From assembly GCA_050246795.1 (NCBI GenBank), contig JBFWVJ010000001.1, forward strand, positions 124,001-188,000: a stretch of DNA of 64,000 nucleotides, read 5' to 3'. Of the stretch, positions 16,748 through 24,775 are shown one piece after another. The stretch is from JBFWVJ01 sp050246795 (lineage in GTDB: Bacteria; Patescibacteriota; Gracilibacteria; JAUYGZ01). The notes under the pieces were generated by a model that was given only the letters and a program-made list of their open reading frames with translations, made no database searches and had not been told where the DNA came from. Positions within the stretch are counted from its first letter, which is position 1. Every line of letters begins with the position of its first letter. The position numbers and the translations under genes were made by a program.

Positions 16748-18961
16748 ATGAAAAATAAATTTTTCGTTTTCACAGTTTCGCTGGTCCTCCTTTCATTTAT
16801 AAGCGCTGATTTTTGGAAAGTTCTTGCGGCGACTTTGCCAGATGGGTCAGAGTTTCAGGTCAATACAAGTGCTTTTGGTGACCAGGAGGATTCTACTGTT
16901 GGTATAGATTCCAATGGAAATTTTGTCATTACTTGGACAGATCGTGGAGGAAATGATGGTGGTGGGGCGGGCGTCTTCGCTCAGCGATTTAACAATGCTG
17001 GAGTTGCTCAAGGTTTAGAGTTCGGTGTGAATACTTCTGTTCTTGGAAATCAGGAAGGACCTGATATTGCTATGAATGGGAATGGAGACTTTGTGATTGT
17101 CTGGTCAGACCAGAATGGTACTGATGGGAACTCGTCAGGAGTTTTCGCTCATTTGTATGACGATACGGGAGCTTCAGTAACAGGGGAGTTTTTGGTCAAT
17201 TCCACGTTTCTGGGAGATCAGGAAGAAGCTCGGGTGGCGATGGATAACTCTGGCAATTTTATCGTTGCGTGGACGGATCGAAGTACTGGAAGCGCTGATA
17301 TTTATGCTCAACGTTTTGACAGTGTCGGTGATCCGGTGGGTTCTGAATTTATGGTTAATACCACAGATTTTGCCGATCAAACCTTTCCATCTGTTGCTAT
17401 GAGCAGTACCGGAGCCTTTGTGATCAGTTGGACGGATGAGAGTGATGCGGATGGTTCTGGGAATGGAGTGTTTGCTCAACTTTATGACAATACAGGAGCG
17501 ACGGTTGGTGGAGAATTTCAAGTCAATACTACTACAGCAGCCAATCAGTTTAATCAGGACGTCGCAATGGATGCGAGTGGAAATTTTGTGGTGGTTATGA
17601 ATGAGTCAGGTTCGATCGCATGGTCGACCCCTAAGTTTCAGCGCTACAACAGCGCCGGTGTGCCTCAAGGCGGTGAAACATTAGTCGATCCGGAATCCGA
17701 CCAGGGCACAGATCGTGAGAACATGAGAATTTCTATGGAGTCGACCGGTGAATTCACGATCGTTTGGCAGGATCAAGGGGGTCGAGATGGCGATGGTGCA
17801 GGGATTATGGTTCGATATTTTGACGCTGATGGTGATGCATTGAGTTCGGAGATTCCCGTCAATACATCCTATATCGGTGATCAGACATCTCCTCACGTCG
17901 CCATAACAAATGGAGGGATTTTTGTGGTCACCTGGACCGATACGAATGATGGTGATGGAGATAATAACGGAGTGTTGGCTCAGCAGTTTTTCGATGCTGC
18001 TCCAGTTATTCCAGGCACGGTCACTACCTTGCAAGCTGAGGCCGGGAATACTGAGGTTGAGCTGATATGGTACCCTCCTTTTGATGGAGGTTCCGCGATT
18101 ACGGATTATGTCGTGGAGTATGGTGAGACGGTTGGGTTTCCTGGAAATGCGCAAGTCTTCAGTGATGGCACTAGCTCTATTACCGGGGCGACTGTAACGG
18201 GACTGACGAATGATACAGAGTATTCTTTTCGAATAGCGGCAGTGAACGGAATTGGGACTGGCCCTTATTCAAATGTTGAAGAAGCTACTCCATTTGCAGG
18301 AGTAGGGTCGGGAAGTGATGACGCTGAGATTACGGTGGACGTCAATGACTTTCTTTCCTTCTCTATTGCAAATCTTGCTGTAGGAGATGAGGCAGCTGGA
18401 AACCAACCCTTTGGGGCCGGAGTTGAGATCACCGATCTGACATCGACCGGATTGAATGACTATGCTATTTCTGGAAGTTTTGGAAGCCCTGTTTACACTC
18501 AACTTGAAACGACGACCAATTCCGCCGATGGATATAATGTGGTTGCTTATGCGTCGAACCTCGACGCTCGAACAAATACCCTTCTTCGTGCGGGCGGAAC
18601 TCCGGGAAACGCTGCGGATGAAATCTCTGATTCCGTCAGTCAGCTTCTTGCCTCGCAAGCAGCAAATGAGTCTCTCGACACAGGAACTGACTCTGGTATT
18701 GCCTTCCGATTGACCGATGCCAGCACCAGCTCAATCATCCGCGAAGCCGATGAGGAGACCCAATGGGGAGACGGGGATGCCGGGACAGCCCTCTGGGCAT
18801 CGTTCCCGCTCGGATCCGGAGCGGCACAGGTGATCTATGACACGCTGACCTACAGTGCATCCGCCACGACCGCGTATATCAACTGGTTCGTGGGGATCAG
18901 TTCGAGCCAACAGTCGGGATCGTATACGGGGCAGATTACGTTTACGGCGAGTGTGAACTAA
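16748..18961 (+). CDS. Secreted seven-repeat propeller protein with FN3 and WxL-like domains
   Basis: 737 residues from ATG 16748 (a TTG six bases earlier is in frame). A signal peptide, MKNKFFVFTVSLVLLSFIS, is followed by seven repeats of about 53 residues at 35-415. Their pattern is GEFQVNT...GDQ...VAMDxxGNFVIxWTD...DGxGxGVFAQxF; blades three and five are degenerate. Seven such repeats suggest a closed seven-bladed propeller. FN3 lies at about 419-516 and the WxL-like domain at 525-737. The last 200 bases are almost identical in DNA to the end of the gene at 11407, unlike the rest of the two domains. The gene is monocistronic, with its own promoter and terminator. Confidence 0.85.
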   Translation: MKNKFFVFTVSLVLLSFISADFWKVLAATLPDGSEFQVNTSAFGDQEDSTVGIDSNGNFVITWTDRGGNDGGGAGVFAQRFNNAGVAQGLEFGVNTSVLGNQEGPDIAMNGNGDFVIVWSDQNGTDGNSSGVFAHLYDDTGASVTGEFLVNSTFLGDQEEARVAMDNSGNFIVAWTDRSTGSADIYAQRFDSVGDPVGSEFMVNTTDFADQTFPSVAMSSTGAFVISWTDESDADGSGNGVFAQLYDNTGATVGGEFQVNTTTAANQFNQDVAMDASGNFVVVMNESGSIAWSTPKFQRYNSAGVPQGGETLVDPESDQGTDRENMRISMESTGEFTIVWQDQGGRDGDGAGIMVRYFDADGDALSSEIPVNTSYIGDQTSPHVAITNGGIFVVTWTDTNDGDGDNNGVLAQQFFDAAPVIPGTVTTLQAEAGNTEVELIWYPPFDGGSAITDYVVEYGETVGFPGNAQVFSDGTSSITGATVTGLTNDTEYSFRIAAVNGIGTGPYSNVEEATPFAGVGSGSDDAEITVDVNDFLSFSIANLAVGDEAAGNQPFGAGVEITDLTSTGLNDYAISGSFGSPVYTQLETTTNSADGYNVVAYASNLDARTNTLLRAGGTPGNAADEISDSVSQLLASQAANESLDTGTDSGIAFRLTDASTSSIIREADEETQWGDGDAGTALWASFPLGSGAAQVIYDTLTYSASATTAYINWFVGISSSQQSGSYTGQITFTASVN

Positions 18962-19017
18962 GGGGACGGGCACGAAGGGTACGGACGGTACGAAGGGTAC
19001 GGAGGAGGAAATGCGGA
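18962..19017. repeat. 9-bp-type G-rich repeat block after the 737-residue protein gene
   Basis: Units such as ACGAAGGGTACGGACGGT follow the stop codon directly, as at 11173. The flank GAAATGCGGAAGGCA matches that after the 1723-residue gene, so the two 3' flanks are related. Confidence 0.7.
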
Positions 19018-19054
19018 AGGCAGTATAGGGGAGAGGTGCGGATGTAAAATGAAA

Positions 19055-19080
19055 GAGGCAGGGAACTGCCTCTTTTTTTT
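19055..19080 (+). terminator. Intrinsic terminator, GAGGC-type family
   Basis: Stem GAGGCAG / CTGCCTC, loop GGAA, then eight T. An in-frame ATG at 19049 lies in this terminator, which argues against that start for the next gene. Confidence 0.9.
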
Positions 19081-19144
19081 GTTCGAAAACTTGGTAGATT
19101 GGGGAGGTGGGGTTAAATTTTCAATTATCAATTATCGATTTTCA

Positions 19145-20062
19145 ATGAACATTCGATTTCTGTTGGTGGCACTCGTTGCTTTTTTTCAGATTTCTCCTGC
19201 TTTTGCGGCAGAGGATTTCATCGCGCCGACGAAGATTTCTTTTCAAGTGAAGCCGGGTGAATCTTTATCGTATGATCTCATCTATAAAAGTGGCATTGGT
19301 GGTGTCTACGATCTCTCAACTCGGCCCTTTCAGTATGACGAGGCTGGCAACAAGTTGTATCTGACGGATGCGCCTTCTTTGGTAGAACATGCACAAACCG
19401 TCTATGAATTTCAAGCTGGGGAAGAGAAGCTCATTCCCATTCAGGTGGTGATCCCTTTAGAAATCGAAGAGCGGGATGTGTACCTCAGTCATTTCATGAG
19501 GAGAAGGTCGGAGGAACAGCAGACGTTTGAGTTGGGAAGCCTGATGTTTGTTCGGATCGGCGCCTTGCCTGAGGTGAAGGGAAAGGTTTCTAATATCCAG
19601 TTTAAGCATTCTCCCAATGGTGAAGAGGTGCCCGAGAAGGGGTTTCAGTCCATTGTTTTCGATTTTGAAAATCTGGTGGAGCGATACTTTTCGATTACTC
19701 CTGTGCTTCAGATCTATGATGCTCAGGGCAAGGAACTCGTTTCACTTGAAAACCAGTCCACCTTTGTTTTTCCAGAGTTTAAAAAAGCGGTGAACGTGTT
19801 TAACTTTTCTGGAGAGGGTGTTGCTCAGGAAAACTCACATCGGGCAGTCCTGAAAGTAGTCGCTGAAAACTCGACCGTTCTCCATGAAGAAGAGCTTCAG
19901 TTTCCAGATGCTCAGACTTTTTTGCGCCAGGAACGAAAAGAATCTCCCTTTCAGGGCATTAATATTCGCAAAGGGTTGTTGTATCATCCCATATTTCAGG
20001 TTTCCGCCATTGTTATTGGTTTGACTTTGATAGCCGTTTCTTTTTTTATGAAGAAGCAGTAA
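19145..20062 (+). CDS. Membrane-anchored DUF916-like surface protein
   Basis: 305 residues from ATG 19145, which begins a signal peptide (MNIRFLLVALVAFFQISPAF, cleavage near AFAAED). The ectodomain is two Ig-like halves: KISFQVKPGESLSYDLIYK and EEKLIPIQVVIPLE in the first; VFDFENLVERYFSITPVLQI in the second. It ends with a transmembrane helix (HPIFQVSAIVIGLTLIAVSF) and only a few cytoplasmic residues (MKKQ). The layout matches the other two DUF916-like proteins of the window. A CAATTTT-type heptamer repeat lies just before the start. The next DUF916-like gene begins 16 bp after its stop, so the two are surely co-transcribed. They may form a pair of partners for the WxL-like proteins encoded upstream. 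Confidence 0.7.
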   Translation: MNIRFLLVALVAFFQISPAFAAEDFIAPTKISFQVKPGESLSYDLIYKSGIGGVYDLSTRPFQYDEAGNKLYLTDAPSLVEHAQTVYEFQAGEEKLIPIQVVIPLEIEERDVYLSHFMRRRSEEQQTFELGSLMFVRIGALPEVKGKVSNIQFKHSPNGEEVPEKGFQSIVFDFENLVERYFSITPVLQIYDAQGKELVSLENQSTFVFPEFKKAVNVFNFSGEGVAQENSHRAVLKVVAENSTVLHEEELQFPDAQTFLRQERKESPFQGINIRKGLLYHPIFQVSAIVIGLTLIAVSFFMKKQ

Positions 20063-20078
20063 TTTTTTTCTCATTTGA

Positions 20079-21113
20079 ATGAAGAAGCTCGCCTCATTTC
20101 TTGTCTTGGTTGCTTTGTTTTCGCCTTTTTTTCGTCAGCCTGCCCAAGCTTTCAATATGACGGTCGCGCCTGCGAAAAAAGTCTTTGAGATGAATCGGGG
20201 GGAATCAAAAGACTATACGGTGATTTTCCGAAATGATTTCGATTCGGATCGGTATCGGGTACGTGTGGTGGATTTCGTCTACAACGAGTCAGGAGTTCGA
20301 AACTTTATTGAGGCGACTGAACTAGCTGATCCCGGTCAATCTCTCACGACTTGGGTGACGATCAAAACGCCTGAGTTTGAAGCTGTCAAAGGAAAGGATA
20401 ATGCTATTCCGGTGAGTATTCAGGTGCCAGACAATGCTTCGTATGGGGATCATTTTGGAGTTATTCTGATCGAAAAGGCTATCAGCCAGGAGGCGGGTGA
20501 TGCTGGACCCGTGACTGTCGGAGGATCGATTGCCTCTGTCGTTGCCGTCAAAGTTTTGGGAGGGCAGGTGATTAAATCAGGAGGCTTGGTCGATTATCAG
20601 ATTGAAACCCAGGAAAGGGCTCGAAATACGGCGAACTTCGTCATTCAATTCAACAACACTGGAAATGAGTTCTTTACCGTTTTGGCAGAAATTGCGATTT
20701 TTGAGAATGCCAGTGATTCCATGCCGATCAAAACGTTGAGCCGTGATTTCACTATTTTCCCCAATGTCGTTCGTGAGATCAAGGTTCCTCTCGGCGATCT
20801 GGGAGATGACTTTGGCGAGAAAGAATACCTTTCCCGATTGACGGTGTATGAGTTTTACAAGGGACAAAAGGTCAGCCAGATGGCCTCTTCACAAAAATCA
20901 TTTCAATACTACATTCCTGTTTCAGCAGATGCTGAGGTTCACTACGTGGCGAAAGAAGTGGTGGTGACTCCGAGCATCGTGGAGATCGTGAAGGAGCTGG
21001 GTCTGTACATCGCCGGCTTTCTCGTTCTTTTGATTGTTTTGATTCGAGTTTTGTTTTCCGCGCGCCAGCCAGTGGCCACGGCTGCGAGAGCACCTCGAAA
21101 AAAACGAAAATAA
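20079..21113 (+). CDS. Membrane-anchored DUF916-like surface protein
   Basis: 344 residues. A signal peptide (MKKLASFLVLVALFSPFF, cleavage near AQAF) is followed by an Ig-like first domain (MTVAPAKKVFEMNRGESKDY, TTWVTIKTPEFE, IPVSIQVPDNASYGDHFGVI) and a second one (NFVIQFNNTGNEFFTVLAEI). A transmembrane helix (LGLYIAGFLVLLIVLIRVLF) and a basic tail (RAPRKKRK) end the protein. The W-containing strand and the PDNASYGDHFG turn are the usual marks of DUF916-like domains. It is the second gene of a two-gene operon with 19145. Confidence 0.75.
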   Translation: MKKLASFLVLVALFSPFFRQPAQAFNMTVAPAKKVFEMNRGESKDYTVIFRNDFDSDRYRVRVVDFVYNESGVRNFIEATELADPGQSLTTWVTIKTPEFEAVKGKDNAIPVSIQVPDNASYGDHFGVILIEKAISQEAGDAGPVTVGGSIASVVAVKVLGGQVIKSGGLVDYQIETQERARNTANFVIQFNNTGNEFFTVLAEIAIFENASDSMPIKTLSRDFTIFPNVVREIKVPLGDLGDDFGEKEYLSRLTVYEFYKGQKVSQMASSQKSFQYYIPVSADAEVHYVAKEVVVTPSIVEIVKELGLYIAGFLVLLIVLIRVLFSARQPVATAARAPRKKRK

Positions 21114-21214
21114 TCGTGATTGATAGATCATAAGTTCTCTTTGTCGCAAGAAGAAGTACTAGAATGATTTTGCAAAATCTTTCATATTTGTTTTGAGTAC
21201 TCGTTTTTGAGCGT

Positions 21215-23131
21215 ATGTTCCTTCTGTCGCCGAAAAAGACTTTTGCTGTGATCTTGTGGGGGTGCGTGCTTGCCCTCCCTTTTCTTTTTTTTGAGAATGG
21301 GTATGCGCAGCCGATCGGGAGCGGTTCGGGGAATGCTGATATCTCTGTTTCAGTAAGCACGCCGCCGCCTCAGCTCTCGATTTCTTCGCCTGCGGCTGGA
21401 CAACTGGAGGTCCATTGGAATTGGGATTTTATTTCGGCGTCTTATTACCCGCCTCCGATTACTGAGATCCGGGTGGAGATTTCCAGTGATGGACTGAACT
21501 ACGGAAACTTGCAAACCTATGCATTCCCGCCGCCTCCCGCGACTCCCTCCAGCGCTTTTATGGTCAGCTATAGTGGTCTTGCTGCAGGTACTTACACGGC
21601 TCAGGTCATGGTGGTCGATGGAAATGACTATGATTATGTCGTTGGCCCGGTGAATGTATCTGGCACGAGCGGTGGTGACGGGGGAGGTAGGTCGAGGGGC
21701 GATGATGTTCCCATACAAATTACCAATCTCACCTTGAATGGGTTTGCTTATCCAGGCCCCAGTACGGTGGTGATCTTTACCTATGAAGGTGGTTTTGAAA
21801 CGTCGATTGATCCGATTTCCACCGGAGCATTTTCTTATTCCACCAGTTCACTTCCTCCTGGTGAGGGAACTTTTTCTTTTTCTGCCAAAGACCCGAATAA
21901 CGTTCTTTCCGCACCCGTAACCTTTGATTATGATCTCCAGCCGAATAGCTTCGAGACGATCAATGATATTCGGCTTCCTCCTACGGTCCGGATTTCTTCT
22001 TCTGTGGTTTCACAAGGTGAGGTGTTGACGGTGAATGGATATGGATATGCCAATGGAAGTGTTTCTTTGGATGTTGATGGTCCGAGTTCCCGTGCGTATT
22101 TGGTCCAAATAGGATCCTCCGGAGCATGGCTGGTGAATATTGATACCAGTGTTTTGACCCCTGGTACTTACAATGTCGTTGCTCAGACTAGTTCCATTGG
22201 AGCTGGGTTTACGAGTCCTCTTTCAGAGACCTTAGTCTTCGAGCTCGTGCCGGTAGCGCCGGCGGCTCCTGTTTGCGGTAACGGGATAGTTGAAAGTCCC
22301 GAACAGTGTGATGATGGCAATCTCTTCAGTGGGGATGGATGTAGCACTCTTTGTCTGCTCGAAAGCGGTCTCCCGCAAAGTAGTATCGATCAGCCGTCTC
22401 CCACTATTTTCACTTCTCAGCCAATTGATCTGACCTATACTGCCGTTTCTCCCAATGGGGCCATTGATTTGATTGAGGTTTTTTACTCTCGCAATGGCGG
22501 GCCTTATGTCGCTTATCCAGCTTCATTCATCAGTGGCACGATCCAATTGACCGGTCTCCAGGATGGAGAGTATGAAGTCTATTCGATCGCGCATGATTCC
22601 ACAGGGGCGATTGAACCCGCTCCTGCAGTTGCGGATGCGACCTTTGAAATCGATCAAGTGGCGGCGTTCAATGTCATCGCCTACCCGGAAAAACGATCTC
22701 CTCCTCAAGGAAATTGGTCATTGCCGTCGCGTTTACGTTTGTATGTCCCCGGAAATTTGGTGGCGGCCGAAACCTTTGACTTTACCACCGATTCCCAAGG
22801 GCGATTTGAGGTCGATGCCGTTGATGTTTTACCTGGCAATTACCATTTCCTCCTCAAAGGACTCTCCCATCTTTCCAGGCGCTTGAGCGATGTGAGTTTC
22901 CAAGGAGCAGATGTCTTATTGGATTATACCGTGGGAGGGACGAGTTTTCTGTTGGGGGGCGATGTGCATCCATCCAAGGATGATTATGTGAATGGACTCG
23001 ATCTTTCTAGTATTGTGGCGCGATTGTACGGTGCTTTCCTCGATGCAGATCTGAATTACGATGGCATCGTCAATGGCATGGATTTGAGTATTACGGTCGG
23101 CAATTTGTTTAAGAGTGGGGAGGGGGTGTAG
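21215..23131 (+). CDS. Secreted multidomain protein with Cys-rich repeat and C-terminal dockerin-like domain
   Basis: 638 residues. A signal peptide (residues 1-31, ending GYAQ) is followed by a Pro-rich Ig-like domain, a Gly/Arg linker (GGDGGGRSRGDD), and more Ig-like domains to about 350. Then comes a Cys-rich repeat of the Myxococcus type (CGNGIVESPEQCDDG, then GDGCSTLC). The last 65 residues carry two segments that match type I dockerin repeats: GDVHPSKDDYVNGLDLSSIV and DADLNYDGIVNGMDLSITV. Each has the D-x-x-x-D/N-x-x-V-N-x-x-D pattern of an EF-hand-like calcium loop. The next gene encodes a membrane-anchored cohesin-like protein, its expected receptor. No enzymatic domain is seen, so this would be a non-cellulosomal use of the pair. 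Confidence 0.75.
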   Translation: MFLLSPKKTFAVILWGCVLALPFLFFENGYAQPIGSGSGNADISVSVSTPPPQLSISSPAAGQLEVHWNWDFISASYYPPPITEIRVEISSDGLNYGNLQTYAFPPPPATPSSAFMVSYSGLAAGTYTAQVMVVDGNDYDYVVGPVNVSGTSGGDGGGRSRGDDVPIQITNLTLNGFAYPGPSTVVIFTYEGGFETSIDPISTGAFSYSTSSLPPGEGTFSFSAKDPNNVLSAPVTFDYDLQPNSFETINDIRLPPTVRISSSVVSQGEVLTVNGYGYANGSVSLDVDGPSSRAYLVQIGSSGAWLVNIDTSVLTPGTYNVVAQTSSIGAGFTSPLSETLVFELVPVAPAAPVCGNGIVESPEQCDDGNLFSGDGCSTLCLLESGLPQSSIDQPSPTIFTSQPIDLTYTAVSPNGAIDLIEVFYSRNGGPYVAYPASFISGTIQLTGLQDGEYEVYSIAHDSTGAIEPAPAVADATFEIDQVAAFNVIAYPEKRSPPQGNWSLPSRLRLYVPGNLVAAETFDFTTDSQGRFEVDAVDVLPGNYHFLLKGLSHLSRRLSDVSFQGADVLLDYTVGGTSFLLGGDVHPSKDDYVNGLDLSSIVARLYGAFLDADLNYDGIVNGMDLSITVGNLFKSGEGV

Positions 23132-23349
23132 GGGAAGGGCCGTAAGGATTGTAAGGGCCGTAAGGGTCGTAAGGATGGAATCAGGGTGCAAACGTAAGAC
23201 TTAAAACGTAAAACGAAAAATAAATCCAAAGAAGGAAATGAAGAAACAAGGAGCTCATGAAGCTAAACCCCTAAAAAGCTAAGTCTCTAAAAAGCTACCA
23301 CCTACCATCTCTCAACTATCAACTCCCACCTACCACCTAACCCTCCCTC
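23131..23349. repeat. Intergenic spacer made of three short repeat types
   Basis: From the stop codon: 9-bp units (GTAAGGGCC, GTAAGGGTC, GTAAGGATG) to about 23178; an AAAACGTAAAACG tract near 23195-23225; then CTAAAAAGCTAAG and pyrimidine-rich CTATCAACTCCCACCTACC units up to the next ATG. I see no promoter or terminator. The dockerin and cohesin genes are probably co-transcribed through it. Confidence 0.7.
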
Positions 23350-24774
23350 ATGTCTCTCTCCCGCATTACTTCCGTATTCTTTAGCTCGGCTCTTCTGTCC
23401 TTGGCCGGGTTCATGACGCTTGGTCAAGCGCAGGCGGCATCGCTTACGTTCACGCCGTCTTCGACGACCTTCAAGCAAGGATGTGTGTCGAAGATTGATT
23501 TGGTCGTGGATACCCAGGGGGTCAGCACCAACGCGGTGGATGCCTTGATTCTTTTCAACTCCTCAGAGGTTCAGATCATTGACCAGATCAGCACTATCCC
23601 GGGGATTCAGGTGAAGACGGGGAATGTGTATGAAATTTATGCCGGGAACCTGGTGAACGAATCGGAAGGGAAGATTTACCTCACCGCGTTTAGCGTGATT
23701 GGGAATTTTAATGGAAGTGGATTGCTGGGCTCGATTTATTTCACCAGCAAGCCCGGTGTCACGGCGACGACGTTTCAGTTTCAGTATGCTCCCGGGCAAT
23801 CCATCGATAGCAATGTGGCGGACCTGAATGGAAACGACGTGCTTTCGAGTGTGAATAGCGCTGCTTACACCTTTCAATCTGCACCTTGTGTAGCGGATAC
23901 TCAAGCTCCTTCCGTCTCCCAGGTGACTCCTGCGAATGGCGCGACGGGGGTGCCATTAAACAGCAATGTCAGCCTTCACATCACCGACAATCAATCGGGG
24001 GTGAATGTGAGCTCTGTGGAAATCCAAGTGCACAATGTGGTGTACACGTCCGCCAGTCCGGAACTCACCCTCAGTGGTTTGCCCTTGGACTATACCTTTA
24101 CCATCAATCCAGCGACGGACTTTCCCGACGCGACGGAAATCGTGATGGTGGTCAAGGCGACGGATATTGATGGCAATGTCATGTCGCCAAAGGTGTATAG
24201 TTTCAACAAGCCCGTTCCTCCACCTCCACCGCCACCTCCACCACCTGTGCCCGTGTGTGGAAACGGGATCGTTGAAACGGATGAAGAGTGTGAACCGGCG
24301 AACACCTTGTTTTGTGACGCGGCTTGTAAGATCAATGCTTTGCAGTGTTTGACCATTGATCCCGCGGTGCTTCAGGAACTAGCCCAGGTATCTGGAGGAG
24401 GAAGTGCTCTCTATTCAGACCAGATTGCTTCTATCAAGACGCTAGAACAATTGTCTCAGGCTTTGGGAGACGCCACTTACATCGAACGAGGCTTCATGGT
24501 CGGAGGAGCGACGGCCACTCGGGTGGTGGAGTACGTTACTGAGACGGTGAAGACTGCCACTCAGAAAGCTGAAACGGTGGTCAAATCTTTGGGTTGTACG
24601 GATAATTGTGTGACGATCATTTTTGGAGAAAACCAGCAGCGTTGGTATATCCCGTTCGCGGTGTTGGTATTGTTGATCCTCTTACTGCTGTTCATTCTGT
24701 ATAAACTGATGAGGAGTTTTCAGGAAAGAGGGGAGCTGAAGAGGAAGGTAAAGAAGAAATCTCCAGGGAAGTAG
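23350..24774 (+). CDS. Membrane-anchored cohesin-like surface protein
   Basis: 474 residues. A signal peptide (1-29, ending AQAAS) is followed by a segment of about 145 residues with cohesin features. These are: a start of LTFTPSSTTFKQGCVSKIDL; NAVDALILFNSSEVQI, which is like the cohesin strand with a Asp/Asn turn; then EGKIYLTAFSV, GSGLLGSIYFTSKPG and a closing DLNGNDVLSSV. An Ig-like domain (APSVSQVTPANGATGVPLNS) comes next, then a nine-proline linker, a Cys-rich CGNGIVETDEECEP motif related to that in the previous protein, a helical segment, and a transmembrane helix (about 431-453) with a Lys/Arg tail. It is probably displayed outside the cell as the receptor for the dockerin of the 638-residue protein. 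The cohesin call is by pattern and needs a profile search. The stop is one base from the stop of the converging coiled-coil gene. Confidence 0.65.
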   Translation: MSLSRITSVFFSSALLSLAGFMTLGQAQAASLTFTPSSTTFKQGCVSKIDLVVDTQGVSTNAVDALILFNSSEVQIIDQISTIPGIQVKTGNVYEIYAGNLVNESEGKIYLTAFSVIGNFNGSGLLGSIYFTSKPGVTATTFQFQYAPGQSIDSNVADLNGNDVLSSVNSAAYTFQSAPCVADTQAPSVSQVTPANGATGVPLNSNVSLHITDNQSGVNVSSVEIQVHNVVYTSASPELTLSGLPLDYTFTINPATDFPDATEIVMVVKATDIDGNVMSPKVYSFNKPVPPPPPPPPPPVPVCGNGIVETDEECEPANTLFCDAACKINALQCLTIDPAVLQELAQVSGGGSALYSDQIASIKTLEQLSQALGDATYIERGFMVGGATATRVVEYVTETVKTATQKAETVVKSLGCTDNCVTIIFGENQQRWYIPFAVLVLLILLLLFILYKLMRSFQERGELKRKVKKKSPGK

Positions 24775-24775
24775 C

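Noticed and set aside
19049..19144. Earlier start for the DUF916-like gene at 19145
   Set aside because: The ATG lies inside an intrinsic terminator and the encoded residues come before a perfect signal peptide.
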